DNA of 64,000 bases, from assembly GCA_023898405.1 (NCBI GenBank), contig CP060221.1:620001-684000 (forward strand), written 5' to 3'. A program made the translations under genes and the position numbers. How positions within the stretch are numbered: position 1 is the first letter of the stretch; each line of letters begins with the position of its first letter. The notes beneath the pieces are model-generated. The model was not told the DNA's origin and did not search any database. It saw only the letters and a program-made list of their open reading frames with translations. This DNA comes from Myxococcales bacterium. Its GTDB lineage: Bacteria > Myxococcota > UBA727 > JABDBI01. Of this stretch, positions 55,901-64,000 are shown piece by piece.

Positions 55901-56616
55901 GCTAGATAGTTGTGAGAAGAGGCATGGAGATCAAGATTTCTTATCGTGTCTTTAAGGATATTAACCTGGTCGAGTTTTTCTTTATCGCGCAAAAGAGAAT
56001 TCACTCTTTTTTCTATTTCATTGCGAATATCCACAATGCGATTGAGATTGGTTCTTGTCGCTTCAATCCGTCGCTCGGCTGCAGCTTTTTTCGCTTTATA
56101 TTTGGTAATTCCTGCAGCCTCTTCAATAATGCTTCTGCGGTCTTGAGGTTTTGCCGAAATAACCTCATTCACTCGACCTTGCTCAATTATGGAATAAGCT
56201 TTGGTACCAACACCGGTACCCATAAAAAACTCAGAGATATCTTTGAGCCGTGCTTTTTGACGATTGATTTCGTACTCTGACTCACCAGTTTTATAAAGCC
56301 TGCGGGTGATTTCGATTTCGCTGTAGTGATTGTATTCAAGCGGCGCATCTTGATCGCGATTTTCAATGGTTAATGTTACTTCAGCAAAACCCAAAGCCGC
56401 TTTTTTTTCTGATCCACAAAAAATAATGTCTTGCATGTTGCCGCCACGTAAATGCCGAGCATTTTGCTCACCCATTACCCAGCGCAACGCATCAACGACA
56501 TTGGATTTTCCACATCCATTTGGTCCCACAACCCCAGTGACACCATCACCAAAGCTGATGCTTTGCCTGCTAGCAAAAGATTTGAAACCAAAAATATCTA
56601 GTTTTTTAACACGCAT
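52990..56616 (-). CDS. smc: Chromosome segregation ATPase SMC
   Basis: 1208 aa. Walker A is GPNGCGKSNVVDALRWVMGE (residues 31-50). Two long coiled-coil arms (about 170-500 and 680-1020) flank a hinge around residues 510-660 (LLKGVVADVLNVPSQF). The C-terminal head has the signature LMSGGEKALTAISL (about 1083) and Walker B PFCLLDEVDAPLDEANV (about 1112). It forms the ScpAB-SMC condensin that compacts and separates chromosomes. scpA and scpB are not in the window. It is preceded by a TPR gene and an AI-2E family gene in the same direction, probably an operon. Confidence 0.96.
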   Translation of the reverse strand: MRVKKLDIFGFKSFASRQSISFGDGVTGVVGPNGCGKSNVVDALRWVMGEQNARHLRGGNMQDIIFCGSEKKAALGFAEVTLTIENRDQDAPLEYNHYSEIEITRRLYKTGESEYEINRQKARLKDISEFFMGTGVGTKAYSIIEQGRVNEVISAKPQDRRSIIEEAAGITKYKAKKAAAERRIEATRTNLNRIVDIRNEIEKRVNSLLRDKEKLDQVNILKDTIRNLDLHASSHNYLAFVAQLNFIKSYRESLQKNIDEFKKEQAFLEHSFERVLKNYSEKHEQKRIIEDLSVQHKSSHDLLAKDLEYTKQTQIDNQNFIARVEQQLADLEQHKEELERDIAKFNEEYLLAKKHLEKINQEITAKKDSGQQVILDRQNNILKERDIQAKILSAATLATRMQAELNALNSQEASRKTEISRVEAQIDEKKKESAELNNRVMALGHELELGQEREAKLKKELNEKDVELKNQEQLRIQNIKTLNQTLDSLRQAQSRLASLQEIDQKLEWSDSGISDLLSQNLLKGVVADVLNVPSQFTETVEKCLSHLLDTGLIGKKDELKHTTKVLKDKKSCTTSFYVLEDSEVCHSAKPLGLKCITDFLSIKDENFKSIYHKLSRYYFAQDFEQALEHWPAARLSQAFIVTPTGELLSPDGRAIIFGVANNKGVLARKNEQSELEKKLSTLQRDRLKQQNSVDAIKEIIVHLEGDKKSLLEEIRPLSLGIIRLEESLRQKNNEKNRFASELQRLVEHLDSLLKNIENNEQKKQQLQSEWAASLDEHKKLEEMLEEIKDARLGSEEKYDLYQSELKALEIEKAACQEKTSGLKNSVSQSEISKEHVLTQIDLLNAQASEKNEDELKLKEKERQMLKKLELLSKESESCHRQLDELRKICGELSQDKLFQEEKLAFVKKNIDEEMQKIQAQALVINNLENDINNLSDKIWERYSRVLAHEITDFHHVALDHDVAKKEMGDLKRSLEKMGTVNENAANEYSEFKARQDFLNTQVQDLEDALEQLESAIKKINKTTRIRFIEAFNNINKQFTQVFPRLFNGGHAQLVLTDDEDLLTCGVDIIARPPGKNIGSIELMSGGEKALTAISLIMAIFLIKPSPFCLLDEVDAPLDEANVSRFSQLIKEMSALSQFIVITHNRKTMESADQLYGVTMEDAGSSKIVSVHVQQAFESLRITPPPSSKSASSKSTKASQLQFDMSQES

Positions 56617-56685
56617 GTAGCCTAACCCACTGCCCTAAGCCCTATAAAAAGTATTTTACATCACATTAGAGCATGAAAATTGGGC

Positions 56686-57483
56686 TTATGATTTTTTACA
56701 CAGATATTCATCATTTTCAATAAAACTCATGGTCTGCTTATAGTCTAGCTTCTGCGCGCGTTTTAAAAGCAGGTCGCTTTCTTTTTTGCGTTTTTGTCGC
56801 CCAAGCAGCGACGCCAACTGCAATACAGCATCAATGTTATCGCTATTTATTTTTATCGCTTGAGTATAAGCCTTTTGAGCTTCATCTAAAAAACCCTGAG
56901 CGCTATAACAAGTCCCTATACTCAACCACGCCGCATCATTGTTCTCTTGCTCAAAAACAACTTTATTGAGCTCCTTTATTGCACGCACATTCTGTCCCAA
57001 TGCAATAAGCGACTGTGCTAAATAAAAGCGGATCTCACAATCTCCCTCACTTTGTTCAAGAGCTTTTTCAAAATGACACAATGCCTGTTCATGTTTTCCT
57101 TCACCGGCCAAGCACAGACCTAAGTTAAAACGCGACTGATAAAAATCTCTGTCGATTTTAAAAGAACGACGAAAACATGTCGATGCAAGTTGAGCACCAT
57201 GGTTAGCTAAAAAACATCCAAGGTTGTGCAGTGCACAAGAACTGTCAGGCTCAAGTGACAAAGCTTTTGTATATGCACCAAGAGCCGACAATAAATCTCC
57301 TTTGTCGGCATAGACCGTTCCCAAGTTGTCATATCCTTGCGCAGAGTCTGGTGCATTTGAAATTGCTTTTTGAAATTCCTTTACCGCTTCATCGAGCCAA
57401 CCGCGTTCAGCTAACTCAATACCGCGTGCATTATGCAAACTAGAACGGGATATATTATCTATTTGATCACGATTGGTTGACAT
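56686..57483 (-). CDS. TPR-repeat protein
   Basis: 265 aa, almost entirely tetratricopeptide repeats of 34 residues (about six). Examples are ARGIELAERGWLDEAVKEF, GYDNLGTVYADKGDLLSAL and AWLSIGTCYSAQGFLDEA. No signal peptide is seen, so it is probably a cytosolic adaptor for protein complexes. The ATG follows GAGG at seven bases. It lies 12 bases after the AI-2E family gene and 69 before smc, so all three may be co-transcribed. Its partner is unknown. Confidence 0.85.
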   Translation of the reverse strand: MSTNRDQIDNISRSSLHNARGIELAERGWLDEAVKEFQKAISNAPDSAQGYDNLGTVYADKGDLLSALGAYTKALSLEPDSSCALHNLGCFLANHGAQLASTCFRRSFKIDRDFYQSRFNLGLCLAGEGKHEQALCHFEKALEQSEGDCEIRFYLAQSLIALGQNVRAIKELNKVVFEQENNDAAWLSIGTCYSAQGFLDEAQKAYTQAIKINSDNIDAVLQLASLLGRQKRKKESDLLLKRAQKLDYKQTMSFIENDEYLCKKS

Positions 57484-57495
57484 TTCTACACCTCT

Positions 57496-58710
57496 TTAAG
57501 AAGAGATCCTGTCATTTTGCGCTGGTTTTGCAACCAGTTCATTCATAGCTTGCGCTTTTCCTAAGACTGAAGAAAAAATCGTGATAATAATACTCATTAT
57601 TGGCACTGCAACTAAAGCACCAACTATACCATAATAATGCTCACCAGCAAGCAAAGCTAAAACAATTAAAACTGGGTGAATCTTAGCGCTATCACCAAGT
57701 ATTTTAGGATTGAGCAAATTTGCTTCTAACACATGAATTGCGGCAATCCAAATCAAAGCTAATAAAGCCTTAAAAGGTGAGATTGTCAAAGCAACCAAAA
57801 CGATAGGTACCGTGCTAATAATGCTGCCAAATATTGGAACTAAACTAAAAATCCCTGCAACAGCTGATAATATAAAAGCAAATTTTATCTTAAATATCAA
57901 TAAACCTATAAGCGTTAAAATAGCATTTATTAAACATATAGTTATTTGCCCTCTCACCACTCCTGACAAGCGTTGATCTAGCCGCCCTAAGAAGTCATTA
58001 AAGCGCTCTTGATCGTTGCTTGGCACCAGAGCAAAAAAGAATTTTTTGATACTATCAACATCCACCAAAAGAAAGCCTGTCAACATTAGGATCAACATAA
58101 GCGTAAATAAAAAAGACACTATTTTAGAAGCAAACAATTGAGCACTTGATATAATATTTGCTGACTGAGACTTAAGATATATTACTGCATCATTCATAAC
58201 ACTATGAAAAACACTCAAGAGATCAATTGAGAACACATTGGGCTTTTGCAAGTCTTGCGCAATTGGTGAATTTTCTAACGCAGGAGAAGAGATTTCCAAT
58301 GGTAACTGATAATCACGAAAGAACTGTTCTATAGAACGTCCTAAATCATTGATAGTTTGATCGTCGATAGAGTTAATAAATATACTTGTATCTTTTGCAA
58401 GCCGTACCATCTCAGAATAAAATTGTGGCACGAAAACAATAGAAAATATCGCAATAACAAAAACAAATGTTAGGTAAATAATAACTACAGAACCAGCCCT
58501 CGACAAAGGTTTCCCCCGTACCTTTATGCGACCTAGCCATCCCACCATAGGATGAAAAACATAGGCTAATAAAGAGGCTAAAACAAAGGGCAAGAGAATA
58601 GTTCGCACCAGATAGAGGGTAAGAAATAATGCGAACCACAAGCTCAACAAAAAGGCTTTATGTAAAAATGCCTTTGACTTAAAATCAAAATAATTTTTTG
58701 AATGACTCAA
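57496..58710 (-). CDS. AI-2E family transporter (PerM/YhhT-type membrane protein)
   Basis: 404 aa with about eight membrane helices: three or four at the N terminus (residues 15-105), a middle soluble segment, then four or five (about 215-385). The PGRLDQRLSGVVRGQ-like segment LGRLDQRLSGVVRGQITICL and the later GSIISTVPIVLVALT and LNPKILGDSAKIHPVLIVLALL are typical of this family. Members have been linked to autoinducer-2 export and Na+/H+ exchange; the role here is open. The start is TTG at 58710 with GGAG eight bases upstream. Confidence 0.87.
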   Translation of the reverse strand: MSHSKNYFDFKSKAFLHKAFLLSLWFALFLTLYLVRTILLPFVLASLLAYVFHPMVGWLGRIKVRGKPLSRAGSVVIIYLTFVFVIAIFSIVFVPQFYSEMVRLAKDTSIFINSIDDQTINDLGRSIEQFFRDYQLPLEISSPALENSPIAQDLQKPNVFSIDLLSVFHSVMNDAVIYLKSQSANIISSAQLFASKIVSFLFTLMLILMLTGFLLVDVDSIKKFFFALVPSNDQERFNDFLGRLDQRLSGVVRGQITICLINAILTLIGLLIFKIKFAFILSAVAGIFSLVPIFGSIISTVPIVLVALTISPFKALLALIWIAAIHVLEANLLNPKILGDSAKIHPVLIVLALLAGEHYYGIVGALVAVPIMSIIITIFSSVLGKAQAMNELVAKPAQNDRISS

Positions 58711-58999
58711 TGCTTATCTCCACAACAACTCAATAGAGTGATAGGCTCAAGCTATAGCACCAACATGGGATTTGGGCTACGAAGCTTAACTCTTATGCTC
58801 GCTTAAAAATAAACAAATTATTTAAGAAAGTGGTTTGTAAACAGTTAGCAAATGATTTTTTAGGATATTTTTGCTGTGATAAATAAAATATTTGCGAAAA
58901 ATATTGATAATATTACCCAAATTTTATTGTTAATCATAAGAAAAAAAGACAAAAAGGCTTTAGCGGATAACTTCAAAACGCTCTTTCAACAGGTATAAA

Positions 59000-59263
59000 A
59001 TGTTCGGACTTATAAAATGGATCATTATTTTATTGATAATCGGCTCGATTTGGTTTTTCTACGATGTGGCTACCAAACTCAGCCCAAGTGAGAAACGCGA
59101 ATTCAAAAAAGATGCTATCGAAGCCATCGACCATGGCAACACAGAGCCCTTGGGTTCCAAATTAAAAGAGAAATTCGATGAGAGAAAAGAAAATGTTTTT
59201 GAGATTATAAAACAAAAGCTTCACCGCCTTATTGATAAATGGGGCGATGAAGAAAACAATTAA
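59000..59263 (+). CDS. Small single-span membrane protein
   Basis: 87 aa: one membrane helix (residues 4-24, LIKWIIILLIIGSIWFFYDVA) and a charged, probably helical cytosolic or periplasmic tail rich in Lys and Glu. The ATG follows AGG at six bases. No family is recognised. A palindromic repeat starts just after its stop codon and may form its 3' end. Confidence 0.62.
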   Translation: MFGLIKWIIILLIIGSIWFFYDVATKLSPSEKREFKKDAIEAIDHGNTEPLGSKLKEKFDERKENVFEIIKQKLHRLIDKWGDEENN

Positions 59264-59265
59264 GA

Positions 59266-59325
59266 AGCTGTTGAAAATAAATTTTCGCTTTGGCTTAGAA
59301 AAATTAATTTCAAAACAGTCTCTAA
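59266..59325. repeat. AT-rich palindromic repeat
   Basis: CTGTTGAAAATAAATTTT near the left end pairs imperfectly with AAAATTAATTTCAAAACAG near the right, around a short GC-richer centre (CGCTTTGGCTTAG). A related partial copy lies at 52889-52935. It sits between the convergent stop codons of two genes. Confidence 0.6.
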
Positions 59326-60347
59326 GAGCATCTCTCATAACCAGAAATAATTTCTTTAGGAATCTCAACAAATTGATATTTTGAAAGCAATTTGTTTCTC
59401 TCATTACTGTAGTGGCGATAAATAATTTGGAAGGGCTCTTCACCTGCTTCATTTTTTGTCATCTGTATAAACTTCAAAGACACAGGAAATTCGCGAAACT
59501 CTGTTTCAAAGTTTTGTTTAAATTGGTGAAAAATTTCTTTGAGCTCTGATTCCAAAAATAATCTTTCTCCGCTAAACAAAAGCGCTATTTCCAAATCAGA
59601 AATCGCCGTAAATCCTTTGATACGAACTGAATTTTTGACAACCCCATTATCATTGATTGGAAGCTTGCCCAGCAAACGCTTATCCCTCTTAAGCACCTCT
59701 GTGCGTGGCATCACTCTACTACCAAAATAATACATATGCTGCACATCTATCTTATTAGCTTTAAGATGCTTTATCAGATGAGAAAGCAGAAGCTCTTCAA
59801 TTTTTTCTGTCATGCCACAAATACGAACCTGCTCATTGCTCAAAGTTTCTCGTTTAATAAAAGAAGTCTCTTGCACTTCTTGCCACGTTAAAGAGGGAGC
59901 TTCATAGCCATGAGACAGTTGATCTTCCACTTCATAAAGCGCGTGTTTAAAATAATCATTTATTGATTCCATATGTTCTGTTTGGTGGCATACATATGGA
60001 GTCTTAGAATCCACAAAATTAGTAGGCTTGCTTTTATATGAATCACTATAAAACACTTCCAATTCCAAGGGACACGGCAAACTATCGTGATCTAATTTCT
60101 GCCATAGGCTTTCAAGTCTATCTTTATGCTTTAAATAATTATTTTTATCGAAAATCACATGTATTCCATCGCTATCAATCCTAAAAATTTGATAACGAAA
60201 AAGAAAATCTGCTACTGTATCATTCCGATAATTTTTGTGGATAAGATTGCTATCCACGCTCGAAGAAAAGCTTGTCAAAGCAAAGCTTATAAAAAGTCCT
60301 GCACATATCCGCTTAGTTCTTTTTTGCACGATTGCCCCCCGGCTCAT
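59322..60347 (-). CDS. Secreted protein of unknown function
   Basis: 341 aa with a basic n-region and hydrophobic core at residues 14-30 (ICAGLFISFALTSFSSS), a likely signal peptide. The mature protein is mixed alpha/beta with no recognised motif. Third gene in a run of three minus-strand genes for exported proteins, 67 bases after the previous one. The ATG lacks a strong ribosome binding site. Confidence 0.62.
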   Translation of the reverse strand: MSRGAIVQKRTKRICAGLFISFALTSFSSSVDSNLIHKNYRNDTVADFLFRYQIFRIDSDGIHVIFDKNNYLKHKDRLESLWQKLDHDSLPCPLELEVFYSDSYKSKPTNFVDSKTPYVCHQTEHMESINDYFKHALYEVEDQLSHGYEAPSLTWQEVQETSFIKRETLSNEQVRICGMTEKIEELLLSHLIKHLKANKIDVQHMYYFGSRVMPRTEVLKRDKRLLGKLPINDNGVVKNSVRIKGFTAISDLEIALLFSGERLFLESELKEIFHQFKQNFETEFREFPVSLKFIQMTKNEAGEEPFQIIYRHYSNERNKLLSKYQFVEIPKEIISGYERCS

Positions 60348-60413
60348 GAAAAATATATTTCAGATGCAATAAGTAGGTCCTAAAACATTATTTTGGCGAA
60401 TATAAAAAAATAT

Positions 60414-62387
60414 TTACCACCTATCACACTGATTTATTGATTTAAATTCATATAGTTTTTCGAGCTGATTATCAGCAAGCAATTGACCCACCATCAGATC
60501 GCCTAATAAAGGATGTCTAAAGACATTCTTATTATTGAGCACCCTAGGAAAATTTAGTTTCTCCCCAGAAGCGACGAATTCTTGTGCTTTTATCAAAGAT
60601 CGAGCCTGGGTGAGGAATTGCCTTTGTATGGAGGCACCGGTAGGAATCACTTTAAAGTGAACATCTATTTTGCTGACATTTTCATGAAAAAAGTCGCGAT
60701 TTGAAAAAACATAGTCCGCCCCCATATTCACCAAGCTTCGCGAATTATTAATGCGAACAATAATATCTGAGGCAGTGGCACAAGCGACTCGTCTTTGTGC
60801 CTCATCAACTATAGAGCGATTACTCCTTAAGCCATACTTATTAGCAAATTTTGCATAGTACTTATAAAAATCTTTAAGCTCTCGGGCTGCCCCATTCCTG
60901 AGATATTCATAAAATTGCCATCCAAGATGACCAAAAAATTGCCCTTCAATGCTCTTGATAAATTTTACAATCAAATGATCGATATGCGTGCCTTGATCGT
61001 CGGCAACGAAATTCTTCTTGTCTATTTTTACTTTTATTTTTTTTATATAGTCATTTATCTTTGAAAAAGATTGAGTGAGCAGTTCAATTTTTTCATCAAA
61101 AATCTTTTCGATATCTGTTTTTAATTCTGCAAAACTCAGCTCATCTTCAACAATTCTTGCTTGAAGTTGTTCGTCATAACGAGAAAGTTCTGCTTGCAAA
61201 ATTTCATCGATTCTTAACAATGGCTGCAAAAAAATTTGAGCAAGCTGTTGATCATCATAGAGTCTGACTTGGACATCGCTCAATAATGATGCAGAATCAA
61301 GAAATTTATTTTTATCTGCACCTATATCTGTGAATGACTGGTATCTGTTTTCATCAAATTCAATATTTTGTAGTAATCCACTAATTTCTATTAATACATC
61401 GGGCAATTGTGAACGAAATGTCCAACTTGTTTCATCACCGTGAGATGACAAGAATGACTCAAATTTATGAGCATTATGCGTAAATAGAATTTTTTCTTGA
61501 CCAAGATTAGTCAATAAAAAATCTTCTTCTAAAGTCTGTAGTTCTTTTAAAATTGCTTCTTTTTCAATTTGGAGTTTCTTGATTTTAGAATCAATGCTTA
61601 TGGCAAAATCATGGGCTGTAAGATAGTTTTGTTTATCCTTTGATGTAGCGATATGAAGAAATTTTCTTTCCTCAACTTCAGTTTTAATTTCATAGAAGCT
61701 ACACACCAAACTAATAAAATTTTCTCGATCCTCATTTTTGCTCATATTAAATTTTGGTTTGAGCAGACTATCAACTATTTTTAATGAGGCGCTCGCCGTA
61801 AGGCCCCCAATACCAGCAAAGAGAGAATATTTGTTCGGCACTAAAAGTGCGCTCATAGAAACACTGCCAAGTACATCGGATAAAACCGGAATTAGCCCCC
61901 TTTCTTTAATATCAAAGGCACAACGTGAATCACCTACTAAAGCAGAAAGCGAGCTCATCATATCATTAAGATTTTGATAATAACCAGCCTGGTAGCCAGA
62001 TGCTGCACCCGTGCCCTGTCCATAATAAAACTGTCCTAACTTAGTGACGGATGCACCAAAGCTCGCAAAGTAACTATCTTTCTCGCTTTTACATGAACTG
62101 CTGGTTAAAGCGCTGAAAATTTGATTGAGTTTATCTATAAGATCTTGGTCATCGATTTGCCTAAGTGGACATTGTTCAAGCCTCTTAGACTGCGGCCAAC
62201 TCAAGGATAAAAATTCATCTACCCTGTCCACTACACCAAAATCAAAGCCATCGTTTTTGAGACGTCGATAAAAATCTAATTCCAAGCTTGGTGAATAGAT
62301 TTCTTTTTGTCCTTCAACGGCGTTTACTGAACAGAGCGGTAACGAAAGCCCAAAGAAGATCAGAATAATAAAATTATTTTGTTTCAT
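60414..62387 (-). CDS. Large secreted protein with glycine-rich hydrophobic hairpin and coiled coils
   Basis: 657 aa from the ATG at 62387, which gives a signal peptide (MKQNNFIILIFFGLSLPLCS). A GTG at 62408 is an alternative; neither has a clear ribosome binding site. GQGTGAASGYQAGYY is followed by hydrophobic stretches at about 170-205 (VLGSVSMSALLVPNKYSLFAG). Long Glu/Lys-rich helical segments follow (about 265-300 and 400-460), likely coiled coil. No family could be named. The layout (hydrophobic hairpin plus coiled coils) recalls membrane-inserting proteins, but that is only an impression. Confidence 0.65.
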   Translation of the reverse strand: MKQNNFIILIFFGLSLPLCSVNAVEGQKEIYSPSLELDFYRRLKNDGFDFGVVDRVDEFLSLSWPQSKRLEQCPLRQIDDQDLIDKLNQIFSALTSSSCKSEKDSYFASFGASVTKLGQFYYGQGTGAASGYQAGYYQNLNDMMSSLSALVGDSRCAFDIKERGLIPVLSDVLGSVSMSALLVPNKYSLFAGIGGLTASASLKIVDSLLKPKFNMSKNEDRENFISLVCSFYEIKTEVEERKFLHIATSKDKQNYLTAHDFAISIDSKIKKLQIEKEAILKELQTLEEDFLLTNLGQEKILFTHNAHKFESFLSSHGDETSWTFRSQLPDVLIEISGLLQNIEFDENRYQSFTDIGADKNKFLDSASLLSDVQVRLYDDQQLAQIFLQPLLRIDEILQAELSRYDEQLQARIVEDELSFAELKTDIEKIFDEKIELLTQSFSKINDYIKKIKVKIDKKNFVADDQGTHIDHLIVKFIKSIEGQFFGHLGWQFYEYLRNGAARELKDFYKYYAKFANKYGLRSNRSIVDEAQRRVACATASDIIVRINNSRSLVNMGADYVFSNRDFFHENVSKIDVHFKVIPTGASIQRQFLTQARSLIKAQEFVASGEKLNFPRVLNNKNVFRHPLLGDLMVGQLLADNQLEKLYEFKSINQCDRW

Positions 62388-62463
62388 AAAAGCAACTAGC
62401 AAAATCACATGTGTTTTGGAGCAGCAAATAATTGATTCTTAGAGCAGCTTAAAATCAGCACAA

Positions 62464-63690
62464 TCACCAGCTGTTATGTTCGTCTTTGTATTTTTTATAG
62501 GCGATTATAGGAGGAAAATTCTGTAAGAATTTGCGAATGTCTGCGTAATTAGTCCCGCTAAGTTCGCTGTAATCACTGCCCTCAACGAGATATTTTATTT
62601 GATTGGGACGAATATACTCCAAAGGCTTTAAGGTCAAAGCTTTGCTATCTATAATACGCGCATCGCCGCCGTAACTGGATATGGGTGCATCAGCAAATCT
62701 GATCCGCGCTATCCAAGGAAGTTTTTCTCCTTCTACATAGGCAAAATGCCACTCTATGACGTGATTGTTTAACTTTGCTAAAAAAACATCAACCTTGATA
62801 TTATTTTTGAGTTTTTCTTCGCCTTCTGTGCGCGAAAAAAGACTGTGAGATCTTAGATAGCTCTTATTTAAACACAAAAAATTTGGAAAAAAATCTTTGG
62901 GCAGAGCATCTTTTTCCATGCTGGCAAAAAATTTTTCTCTGCTATCTTGTTGGCCATTGATAAAACCAACACCATTTTCATAATTATTAAATTCGGTTTT
63001 AAAATCTACACTGGTCACATTGGTGGGCGTTATTAAATTTAATTCTTCTATGCGCTTAGCTCCTTTAAATTTATTTCTGAGTTCTTCAATTTTATCAGCG
63101 CTAAGAGTAAGACACGGCCCTCCTTCATCATAGTTGAGTTGGGCATCGACAACAGGATTAGGCAGCATATCTTGTGTATAATGCGCGCCTTTATCATAGG
63201 CCCCTTCAGGATAAATAAATTGGGTAGAACGCCACACGCCATTGCTCAAAGAACGGTACAACAATTGCGAATACCACTGATGCTCATAAAAGCTATACAT
63301 AATACTCAATGGTCTTTCGCCGCAGATGCTTTTTGAAAAATAAAATTTATTGCCCTGAATTTCTAAACCTGAATTTGGTGGATATTCTTTAGCTAAAATT
63401 GCAGTTTTCAATGCTACAATCTTTTTCTCTCTATCGCTATTGGGCAAAGCATCACTAAAATCTTTTATCTGATCAACAAACTCATCTTTATCAATTTTAG
63501 CAAGCTTTGTGATTTTTTCATGTGATTGCCATTTAATAGGACATTCTAAATCAGATTTAGTAGAACGTGCAGCAGAGTTTGTTTTAGAGCTTGGAGCAAC
63601 ACTATTGTCGTTGCATGAGAATAAAAAAAGCCAAAAAGAGCTGCAGAAAATTGCAACGCAGTAATTTAATCGTGCACTAATAAATCTCAT
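62464..63690 (-). CDS. Lipoprotein of unknown function
   Basis: 408 aa with a lipoprotein signal (MRFISARLNYCVAIFCSSFW then LFLFSC, lipobox Cys at about residue 26). A Ser/Asn-rich linker follows, then a globular domain with a few Cys (LECPIKW, KSICGERP, GPCLTL). First gene of the three-gene exported cluster; the next gene starts 77 bases downstream. No family is recognised. Confidence 0.65.
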   Translation of the reverse strand: MRFISARLNYCVAIFCSSFWLFLFSCNDNSVAPSSKTNSAARSTKSDLECPIKWQSHEKITKLAKIDKDEFVDQIKDFSDALPNSDREKKIVALKTAILAKEYPPNSGLEIQGNKFYFSKSICGERPLSIMYSFYEHQWYSQLLYRSLSNGVWRSTQFIYPEGAYDKGAHYTQDMLPNPVVDAQLNYDEGGPCLTLSADKIEELRNKFKGAKRIEELNLITPTNVTSVDFKTEFNNYENGVGFINGQQDSREKFFASMEKDALPKDFFPNFLCLNKSYLRSHSLFSRTEGEEKLKNNIKVDVFLAKLNNHVIEWHFAYVEGEKLPWIARIRFADAPISSYGGDARIIDSKALTLKPLEYIRPNQIKYLVEGSDYSELSGTNYADIRKFLQNFPPIIAYKKYKDEHNSW

Positions 63691-63822
63691 TGAATTTCCT
63701 ATTAATTTTGAAACGGCCTTCTACATATAATATTGGAATTGCTATGAAGCATATCTTCATAAAGATCAATGAGCCCCCTAGACGGCTTGTATCTGCCTGG
63801 CACAGTCCTTGCACCAATTCGG

Positions 63823-63898
63823 GCTCCCATAGCTCAGTGGATAGAGCACTTGTTTCCTAAACCAGGGGTCGCACGTTCGAGTCGTGCTGGGAGCGCCA
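63823..63898 (+). tRNA. tRNA-Arg (anticodon CCT)
   Basis: A full cloverleaf: acceptor GCTCCCA/TGGGAGC, D-arm GCTC/GAGC, anticodon loop TTCCTAA with CCT (reads AGG), T-arm GCACG-TTCGAGT-CGTGC, discriminator G and an encoded CCA. One T-C mismatch sits in the anticodon stem (CTTGT/ACCAG). No clear terminator follows within the window. Confidence 0.93.
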
Positions 63899-64000
63899 CT
63901 ATTTATTCGCTCAATAAGCCCTAACTTTATGAATATTTCCAATAAAATATTACCAACAATTTAACTGGATCACATCCAAGATATTCAACACATGAAATAT

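Noticed and set aside
63708..63731. TTGAAA and TATAAT upstream of the tRNA as a promoter
   Set aside because: The spacer is only 12 bases and the -10 lies about 90 bases from the tRNA, so it does not form a normal promoter for it.

Overview
The window is AT-rich bacterial DNA, densely coded on both strands. Its lineage cannot be fixed from sequence alone. The most telling gene is a Tlc-type ATP/ADP translocase (30195-31736), a family best known from energy-parasitic intracellular bacteria. Many encoded proteins carry signal peptides or lipoboxes. Ankyrin repeats, a giant adhesin-like protein with an HExxH motif and a possible secreted CE-clan cysteine protease also point to life in or on a eukaryotic host. 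The cell is not extremely reduced: it keeps biotin synthesis (bioF, bioB), DAP/lysine synthesis (dapD), orn, ychF, smc and tldD/tldE. A Gram-negative, proteobacterium- or Bdellovibrionota-like host-associated organism fits best, but this is inference.

Layout. 1-2.6 kb: bio genes divergent from a MarR regulator, with two short palindromes between them. 3.2-8.5 kb: a small secreted protein, an ABC exporter, a secreted protein with an H/D/Q/C protease-like arrangement, and an APC amino-acid permease. 8.6-18.1 kb: a DUF2059-like protein, a small Cys-rich protein, tldD-tldE, an AblB-like acetyltransferase, TerC, and an RND exporter overlapping an orphan CoA-transferase subunit A. 18.1-28.6 kb: a two-gene secreted operon encoding an 866-aa protein and a 2633-aa beta-helix/hemagglutinin-like protein. 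28.9-35.1 kb: dapD, tlc, a Na+/H+ antiporter and ychF, with two copies of a palindromic element.

35.2-49.8 kb is the most unusual part. A unit of secreted ankyrin protein, terminator, repeat-rich lipoprotein and divergent TPP riboswitch with symporter has been tandemly amplified and then rearranged. One lipoprotein copy is frameshifted at an A6/A7 tract and carries three 504-507-bp internal repeats. One ankyrin/lipoprotein pair is fused in frame across an 11-bp microhomology. One riboswitch-symporter copy survives only as a deletion scar. The intact riboswitch lies directly before the SSS-family symporter and contains its ribosome binding site.

49.8-64 kb: an outer-membrane barrel protein, oligoribonuclease, three small secreted proteins, an AI-2E/TPR/SMC gene set, three secreted or lipoprotein genes of unknown function, and a tRNA-Arg(CCT). 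GC-rich REP-like palindromes and AT-rich inverted repeats are scattered between genes from about 29 kb onward.
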